In this document: one piece after another, positions 59,021 to 64,000 of the stretch
Position numbering within the stretch: position 1 is the stretch's first letter
Layout of the letters: each line of letters begins with the position of its first letter
Source of the DNA: an uncultured Clostridia bacterium
GTDB lineage: Bacteria > Bacillota > Clostridia > UMGS1810
NCBI GenBank assembly: GCA_934454585.1
Contig: CAKSFP010000014.1
Coordinates: forward strand, 10,906 to 74,905
Direction: 5' to 3'
DNA length: 64,000 nucleotides
Notes under the pieces: model-generated
Told to the model about the DNA's origin: nothing
The model's input: only the letters and a program-made list of their open reading frames with translations
The model's database searches: none
Program-made: the position numbers and the translations under genes

Positions 59021-60432
59021 TGAACAACAAAAAGGTTACTTGGATACTGACTTTCTTTTCGGTTCTTTTTCTCGGACTGATAGTGTATCTGACAACCATA
59101 GATATTTACTATAACGACGACTACACCCAGAGCACCTACAATCAGCGCAACACCGCAGCAGAGGCGAAGATATTGCGCGGCTCGATTTATGACCGCAGCG
59201 GAACTCTGCTTGCAGAGAGCCGGATTGACGATAAGGGCGTGCAGATGCGCAATTATCCTTATAAAAATCTCTATTCCCATGTCATCGGCTATTCGTCTGT
59301 TCAGTACGGCAAATCGCTCATAGAAAAACAGTATAATCAGGATTTGCTCGGCAAGAATGATATATCACAGGTGTTCAGCCTGAAAAATCTTTTTGACGCT
59401 CAGGGTGATGCCGGTAATGACATTACTCTGACCATAGACCACCGCTTGCAGAAAAGAGCGGCGGAGCTTATGAAAAATTACACCGGTGCGCTCGTCGCCA
59501 TGAATCCGAAAACCGGTGAGATTCTTGCGATGGTCAGCATGCCGGATTTTGATCCGTCGCCGGAGGCGCTCTCCGAGGAGTGGTCAAATCTTAACAGCAG
59601 TGATGATTCACCATTTCTCACCAGGGCAACAATGGGACTTTATCCCCCGGGCTCTACATACAAAACCGTCACGACGGCTCTCATCATAGAGTCGGGCAAA
59701 GACGGAGAAGTCGTGGAGGATACTAAAGGCAAAATACACCTTGGAGATAAAGATATATCAAATGCCGGCGGCGATGTCTACGGCAAGACTGACCTGAAAC
59801 GCGGCTTTGTCAAGTCGAGTAATGTATACTTTGCTTCGGTCGGCTCGGGAATTGAGGATACTTTGCATAAAGATATCGCAAAACGATTTCTTTTCGGCGG
59901 AAAGCTCGGATTTGATTTTCCTTATAATAAAAGTAAGTTTGAGACGGGCAGCATGGGGCCGCTTGAGTGTGCGGTCGCATCCATAGGTCAGGGCAAAACC
60001 CTTGCCACACCGCTGCATCTGGCGCTTATCACCAGCGCTTTTGCCAATAACGGCTATATGCCGAAACCGTATATCGTGTCTAAGGTGACCCATGGCGACA
60101 GGACGGTGTCAATGAATACATCATCGTCGCTTGCTCAGCCGATAAGCAGTGAGGTGGCAAACCGTGTGAAAGACCTTATGTATGAGGTGGTGCAGATTGG
60201 CACAGGCACGCGCGCACGCATAAGCGGCATAAAGGTGTGCGGCAAGACCGGCACTGCCGAGAACGAGCGCACTACCACGGACGAGAGCAAAACCCATGCG
60301 AATTTCATAGGCTTTGCGCCGTATGATGACCCGGAGATTGCGGTCAGTGTTGTGCTGGAATACGCCGGTTACGGCGGAAGTGTTGCCGCACCGATTGCAC
60401 GCGAAGTTATGAAAGAATATTTTAACCGCTAA
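59020..60432 (+). CDS. Class B penicillin-binding protein (transpeptidase)
   Basis: 470 residues. One membrane helix (about 7-28), a short dimerisation/pedestal region with RGSIYDRSGTLLAES, then the transpeptidase domain. Catalytic motifs are Ser212-TYK (SxxK), Ser266-S-N268 (SxN) and K409-T-G. It crosslinks peptidoglycan. It is shorter than most PBP2/FtsI proteins, like the PbpA forms of Actinobacteria and Clostridia that pair with FtsW/RodA. No such partner lies in this window, so its role in division or sporulation is undecided. Confidence 0.92.
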   Translation: MNNKKVTWILTFFSVLFLGLIVYLTTIDIYYNDDYTQSTYNQRNTAAEAKILRGSIYDRSGTLLAESRIDDKGVQMRNYPYKNLYSHVIGYSSVQYGKSLIEKQYNQDLLGKNDISQVFSLKNLFDAQGDAGNDITLTIDHRLQKRAAELMKNYTGALVAMNPKTGEILAMVSMPDFDPSPEALSEEWSNLNSSDDSPFLTRATMGLYPPGSTYKTVTTALIIESGKDGEVVEDTKGKIHLGDKDISNAGGDVYGKTDLKRGFVKSSNVYFASVGSGIEDTLHKDIAKRFLFGGKLGFDFPYNKSKFETGSMGPLECAVASIGQGKTLATPLHLALITSAFANNGYMPKPYIVSKVTHGDRTVSMNTSSSLAQPISSEVANRVKDLMYEVVQIGTGTRARISGIKVCGKTGTAENERTTTDESKTHANFIGFAPYDDPEIAVSVVLEYAGYGGSVAAPIAREVMKEYFNR

Positions 60433-60433
60433 T

Positions 60434-60519
60434 CGCCTCCTTTGCCAAAGGGATGGATCCGCCATTAAATAATATTTTGTAAAAAATATCATTTAATGAG
60501 TAAGGCGGTGGAGGGATTC
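60434..60519. repeat. Structured dispersed repeat after the PBP gene
   Basis: It begins CGCCTCCTTTGCCAAAGGGA and ends GGCGGTGGAGGGATT. The centre has a strong stem, CATTAAATAATATTTT with AAAAATATCATTTAATG. The outer parts look like a very common repeat of gut Firmicutes (a CCTTTGCCAAAGG hairpin). The rest of gap 60520-60633 is AT-rich. Confidence 0.55.
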
Positions 60520-60633
60520 TAACACGAAAAATTTTGTCTGATTCTTTTTTGCTTTTTTAATTGTTTGTTTGTATAAAAATACCCCTTTTTTCGGATAATA
60601 TTTTAAGAACAATATTTCCGAGGGGGTATTTTT

Positions 60634-61221
60634 TTGAAACTTGAGAACAGCGAAACAATGCATAATCTCATGAGGGCGTTCGCCGGCGAGAGCCAGGCGC
60701 GCAACAGATATAACATGGCGTCGTCAAAGGCACGCAGTGACGGATTCTTTGCCGTTGCAAAACTTTTTGATCTGACTGCAGAGCAGGAGAGGGCGCACGC
60801 CACGGTTTTTTATCACCATCTCAAAGAGGTGAATTACAGGGTTTTTGACATAACCGCATCGTACCCGATAAATGTGCTCGACACAACGATTGAATATGTG
60901 CGCGCCGCTCAGAAAAACGAGGCGGCGGAGTACGAGACGATATATAAATCCTTCGCCGAGACTGCGCGCAAAGAGGGATTCGACGGCATCGCAAACAGCT
61001 TTGAACTCATCGCAAAGATAGAGCAGACCCACAGTACAAGGTTTGAAAAACTGACGCGCGATATGGGTGAGAACACCCTGTATCAAAAAGACGGCGAAAC
61101 TCTGTGGACCTGTACCAACTGCGGACATGAATTCAGCGGAACCGGCGCGCCGCTGGTGTGCCCTGTTTGCGGCAGGGTGAGAGGATATTTCCTTGAGAGA
61201 TCATATTTTACTATTCTGTAA
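60634..61221 (+). CDS. Rubrerythrin-family protein
   Basis: 195 residues, TTG start behind CGAGGGGGTATTTTT. The N-terminal ferritin-like di-iron domain has the Glu ligands in FAGESQARNRY, EQERAHATVFYHH and EIRxxH-like AKIEQTHSTRF. The C-terminal rubredoxin-like domain has two CxxC pairs, WTCTNCGH and VCPVCG. It reduces hydrogen peroxide in anaerobes. It lies downstream of a structured repeat, alone or with the following small genes. Confidence 0.93.
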   Translation: MKLENSETMHNLMRAFAGESQARNRYNMASSKARSDGFFAVAKLFDLTAEQERAHATVFYHHLKEVNYRVFDITASYPINVLDTTIEYVRAAQKNEAAEYETIYKSFAETARKEGFDGIANSFELIAKIEQTHSTRFEKLTRDMGENTLYQKDGETLWTCTNCGHEFSGTGAPLVCPVCGRVRGYFLERSYFTIL

Positions 61222-61260
61222 TGCATATTCTCGGCATATGTATTATGGGGAGTGATTTGT

Positions 61261-61497
61261 GTGTTCAATGCGTCGGATTTCAAATACAAAGAAGTAATAA
61301 ACTTAAGCGGAGAGCGCCTCGGCTGCGTTTACGACATGGAGATAGATGTCGGCACGGGCAGCATTGTCCGCCTCATTGTGCCGGGCAGAGCGAAACAGTC
61401 GCTTTTTTCGAAAAATCAGGCGATAAAGATTCCCTGGGAATCTATACGCAAAATCGGCGACGACATCATACTTGTGGATCTCTCGGCGGATGCATAA
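61261..61497 (+). CDS. YlmC/YmxH-family PRC-barrel protein
   Basis: 78 residues. ASDFKYKEVINLSGERLGCV and the closing IPWESIRKIGDDIILVDL are the family pattern. Members are found in spore-forming Firmicutes and linked to sporulation. GTG 61261 is favoured because GGGGAG (61247-61252) is correctly spaced; GTG 61252 overlaps it. It lies between rubrerythrin and a small membrane protein gene. Confidence 0.85.
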   Translation: MFNASDFKYKEVINLSGERLGCVYDMEIDVGTGSIVRLIVPGRAKQSLFSKNQAIKIPWESIRKIGDDIILVDLSADA

Positions 61498-61544
61498 CAT
61501 CCGCCGCCGCGAGGTATAATATCTGCGAAGGGGGTGTGACAGAT

Positions 61545-61718
61545 ATGATGAAGAAATTCGCAAGCGGCGTGATAGTGGGCACCATAGTCGGTGCGGCAAT
61601 GGGTATGCTCGTTGACCCCATTAACGACAAGACCCACAGAAAAATGGAGAAACAGACTTGCACCATGTTTCGCAATATCGGTTCTGCAGTGGACAACATA
61701 ATGTCTATGTGGATGTAA
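61545..61718 (+). CDS. Small YtxH-like membrane protein, 57 residues
   Basis: Starts at ATG 61545 after AAGGGGGTGTGACAGAT. It begins MMKKFASGVIVGTIVGAAMG, a glycine-rich membrane helix. A short basic tail with helical character (THRKMEKQTCTMF) follows. This matches the general form of YtxH-type small proteins. Too short for routine calling in its correct frame. Confidence 0.65.
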   Translation: MMKKFASGVIVGTIVGAAMGMLVDPINDKTHRKMEKQTCTMFRNIGSAVDNIMSMWM

Positions 61719-61725
61719 TTGAGCA

Positions 61726-61766
61726 GAGGGTATATTTTATTTTGAACCAAAATAAAATATACCCTC
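61726..61766. repeat. Perfect 19-bp inverted repeat sharing the MITE terminal core
   Basis: GAGGGTATATTTTATTTTG and its exact complement flank AAC. The core GTATATTTTATTTTG is the end sequence of the element at 38151. It may be a solo-end remnant, and may also terminate the operon upstream. Confidence 0.7.
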
Positions 61767-61866
61767 GTTTGTTATTGAAAATTGTTTGCAACGACGCCGC
61801 CCCTGCGGTGGTCCGGCGCGGCAGGTGCGCGTGACTAATAATTACGCACAAAATTGCAATAAGGCG

Positions 61867-61894
61867 GTAGGGGTCGATGACCCCATCGACCCGC
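61867..61894. repeat. REP-like palindrome
   Basis: GTAGGGGTCGATGACCCC..ATCGACCCGC, nearly identical to the copies at 4996 and 57713. The remainder of gap 61895-62203 holds two small hairpins (62011-62040 and about 62065-62084) and no gene that I can support. Confidence 0.8.
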
Positions 61895-62203
61895 GAAATT
61901 CGCACAAATAAACACTTGCCGCATTTTCGCATATCCTTGCGATTTTTGTTGACAACAATGTCATAAAATGTGTGTATTGTATACATTTTCTTTTTTTGCA
62001 ATTATTATTGCACAAAAAGAATTTTGCCCTTTTGTGCATTGCTACAAACATAAAAAAACTCCGTAAAATCACTTGATTTTACACCGAAATGCATTTATAA
62101 TTAAATCATAATAAAAGGATGGCGGAGACTGTCTGCAAGCAAAAACTCCTGCAGATTTCTTGGTGTCATCAAACAATTTTTCAGAAAAGGATGGAGGAAG
62201 ATT

Positions 62204-63058
62204 ATGAAAAAGAATCTTTGCAAGACTCTTGCGTTGTGTCTCGTAATGCTTATGGCATTTTCGGTGGCGGCATCGGCAGCCACTATCAGCAGAGACACAT
62301 CCGCGACAGACACAGTAACAATTTCAGTAGCGGGTGTCGGCGCTTCAGATGAGGTTACTCTTCTTGTGGTTCCGACAGGTGCTGACCTTGCAAGCATTAC
62401 GGCAGAGAGGATCATCCACATAGATCAGACCACTGCCGGCGCTGACGGTAATGCAACTTTTACTTTTGCAACACCCACGGAGAAGTTTGATGCTTATTCC
62501 GGTTTCACAACAATGAATGTTGCAGACGGTGCTCTTTCGGATACTTATAAGGGCGATACACCCGATCCGGGAGCAGACACCCCGACAATTGATACTGCAA
62601 AATCATTTATGTACGATTCCGCTTTCAAAATGAAAGGATTTAAGAGAGTATTTGTTAAGTTGACTGAGAATAACGGACAGTGGATGCCCACTCACAAAGA
62701 TACTGATTCCGCTATCTACTATTCGACAGAGCGAGAGGGATACGATGGTCTTATTAAGTCAGATGCTGGTGACATTGCAACTGCTCTTACGGAATTTACA
62801 TGGAAGAAAACATCACCAACAGATGATCAGACAATAAAAATGTATGGTAATGTTAATGGCGACAAAAAAATCTCTGCAGGCGATTATATGATGATTGTTG
62901 ACATTTTCATGGGTGAAACCGAAGAAGATCCTACAATTAAGGACTTACTTACAGCAGATGTTTCTAATGATTCTAAGATTAGTGCGAGTGATTACATGGC
63001 AATTGTCGAGAAAATAATGGATGATGCGTATGTTTTCCCGGTTCTCGAGGATGAGTAA
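62204..63058 (+). CDS. Secreted protein with C-terminal dockerin-type domain
   Basis: 284 residues. The signal peptide (MKKNLCKTLALCLVMLMAFS) ends near ASA-A at 25. An N-terminal beta-rich domain and a Pro/Asp linker (DTPDPGADTPT) follow. At about 220-277 are two Ca-binding dockerin-like repeats: GNVNGDKKISAGDYMMIVDI and ADVSNDSKISASDYMAIVEK. Dockerins dock to cohesins, and the next gene encodes cohesin-like domains. An AGGATGGAGGAAGATT site precedes ATG. The N-terminal domain has no recognised enzyme fold. Confidence 0.85.
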   Translation: MKKNLCKTLALCLVMLMAFSVAASAATISRDTSATDTVTISVAGVGASDEVTLLVVPTGADLASITAERIIHIDQTTAGADGNATFTFATPTEKFDAYSGFTTMNVADGALSDTYKGDTPDPGADTPTIDTAKSFMYDSAFKMKGFKRVFVKLTENNGQWMPTHKDTDSAIYYSTEREGYDGLIKSDAGDIATALTEFTWKKTSPTDDQTIKMYGNVNGDKKISAGDYMMIVDIFMGETEEDPTIKDLLTADVSNDSKISASDYMAIVEKIMDDAYVFPVLEDE

Positions 63059-63089
63059 AAACAACATTGATTTATAGGAGACTTATATT

Positions 63090-64000
63090 ATGAAAAAGAT
63101 TGTATCAAGTATACTAGTGCTTGCTCTACTTTTAACACTCATGCCTGTTGCACTTGCGGCTGATGCCTATAATGTCTATCTTGATAAAAGCGTTTATGAA
63201 GTGGAACCGAGTTCTGAATTTGATGTTCCGGTATATATTTCGATGCAGGATGGCGCAGAGGCTAAACTTTTAACAGTTCAGGTTAATGTAGCTATTCCGG
63301 ACGGATTTACAGCTACTGCAACGGCTGGTTCAGCTGACAGAGCGAATGTAACAAGAGGTTATGCAGTGTTCTTTAAGGCAGTTGACAAATCAACTGGCGG
63401 ATATTCGTTCACAAAGGATGAGGCGATTGGAACAATAAAATTGACGGCGCCTGCAACCGAGGGCACATATGATCTTACAGTTGAAGATACTGAGTTGTAT
63501 GGAACAAATGGTAAGATGATAGCCGCAAGCCTGATTAATGAAATAAGTGCTAAGGTAGTTGTAAAGGCGCCTGCAAGTAAGGAATTAACTGGCATAACGG
63601 TAGAGCCTACGAATATTGAGAATATTCCTTACAACTTAAAGAATGATGAGACGGCTAAGGCTGAGTATGTCAAAGAAAAGATCACAAAGGTAACTGCAAA
63701 CTATAGCAATGGTGATTTAGAGGAAGTTGATAAGAGTGCGTGTGATATTACCACTTCCGGAACGGTTGCGACAGTTAAGTATTTGGATAAGACGGCTACT
63801 GTTGAACTTGCATTTGCGGCAGAGCCAACAGAAAACAAATATGCAATTCAATTAGGCAAGACTGAGTACTCTGTTGAGGCAGGACAGTCTGTAGAGGTTC
63901 CAGTATATATTTCAATGCAGGACGGCGCAGAGGCTAAACTTTTAACAGTTCAGGTTAATGTAGCTATTCCGGACGGATTTACAGCTACTGCAACGGCTGG
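63090..64000 (+). CDS. Large secreted cohesin-like/Ig-like repeat protein (5' part)
   Basis: Open from ATG 63090 to the window end (303 codons so far). A signal peptide (MKKIVSSILVLALLLTLMPV) precedes a cohesin-like domain (about 25-155: YEVEPSSEFDVPVYISM..). A group 3-like bacterial Ig domain (about 165-245: ELTGITVEPTNIENI.., ATVKYLDKTATVEL) follows, then a second cohesin-like domain from about 250. The second copy repeats the first almost base for base (63223 onward against 63899 onward). It lies 31 bases after the dockerin gene, behind TATAGGAG. Confidence 0.75.
   Translation, partial: MKKIVSSILVLALLLTLMPVALAADAYNVYLDKSVYEVEPSSEFDVPVYISMQDGAEAKLLTVQVNVAIPDGFTATATAGSADRANVTRGYAVFFKAVDKSTGGYSFTKDEAIGTIKLTAPATEGTYDLTVEDTELYGTNGKMIAASLINEISAKVVVKAPASKELTGITVEPTNIENIPYNLKNDETAKAEYVKEKITKVTANYSNGDLEEVDKSACDITTSGTVATVKYLDKTATVELAFAAEPTENKYAIQLGKTEYSVEAGQSVEVPVYISMQDGAEAKLLTVQVNVAIPDGFTATATA

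Noticed and set aside
1..64000. tRNA genes, prophage or insertion sequences with transposases
   Set aside because: I saw no tRNA-like cloverleaf outside tmRNA, and no transposase, integrase or phage structural motif in any frame.

Overview
The window looks like a chromosome segment of a spore-forming anaerobic clostridium, probably a gut fibre degrader. The evidence is an alpha/beta small acid-soluble spore protein, a YlmC/YmxH-type protein, a class III fructose bisphosphatase, strong AAGGAGG ribosome sites, an agr system, a glycyl-radical microcompartment, rubrerythrin and dockerin/cohesin-like surface proteins. No species can be named from the sequence alone. There are no tRNA or rRNA genes; the only RNA gene recognised is tmRNA.

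Layout: (1) 1-11225 is housekeeping: the end of a dCMP deaminase, fructose bisphosphatase, a His-rich CobW GTPase paired with a P-loop/DUF1980-like protein, Ogt, PNPase, S15 and a TrkH/TrkA potassium system. (2) 11398-26732 is a bacterial microcompartment (BMC) locus of the fucose/rhamnose type. It holds a glycyl-radical propanediol dehydratase and its activase, EutS- and EutP-like proteins, a class II sugar-phosphate aldolase, a GlcG/PduO-like protein, a zinc alcohol dehydrogenase, five further shell proteins, PduS, a CoA-acylating aldehyde dehydrogenase, PduL, a DeoR regulator and rhamnulokinase. Together they would phosphorylate and cleave a deoxysugar to lactaldehyde, and convert 1,2-propanediol to propanol and propionyl phosphate. 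(3) 26974-43384 is carbohydrate and accessory DNA: a small membrane peptide, glycosyltransferases, beta-mannosidase, AraC regulators, a four-helix-bundle gene framed by repeated hairpin arrays, an epimerase/oxidoreductase/mannonate block, a stalk-domain protein with a structured leader and a CAT-like acetyltransferase. (4) 43448-54354 holds ProB, tmRNA, CysK, an ArsB/NhaD transporter, a cytidylate-kinase-like protein, a cyclophilin lipoprotein, a ROK regulator, an oxidoreductase, YgjV and GapA. (5) 54465-57429 is a complete agr-type quorum-sensing locus with candidate LytTR direct repeats before agrBD. (6) 57887-61718 holds a P-loop protein, a YigZ protein, a class B PBP, rubrerythrin and small sporulation/stress proteins. 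(7) 62204-64000 holds a secreted dockerin protein and the start of a large protein with cohesin-like and Ig-like domains; the latter runs off the end.

Intergenic DNA is unusually repeat-rich. At least 14 short palindromes of the form GTAGGGG-stem-loop-CCCC are scattered through it. Two loci carry arrays of mini-palindromes separated by a constant heptamer (ATGAATT), in the same order at both. One of these frames the four-helix-bundle gene and is the best candidate here for an undescribed element. MITE-like inverted-repeat elements lie at 38151 and 42366.
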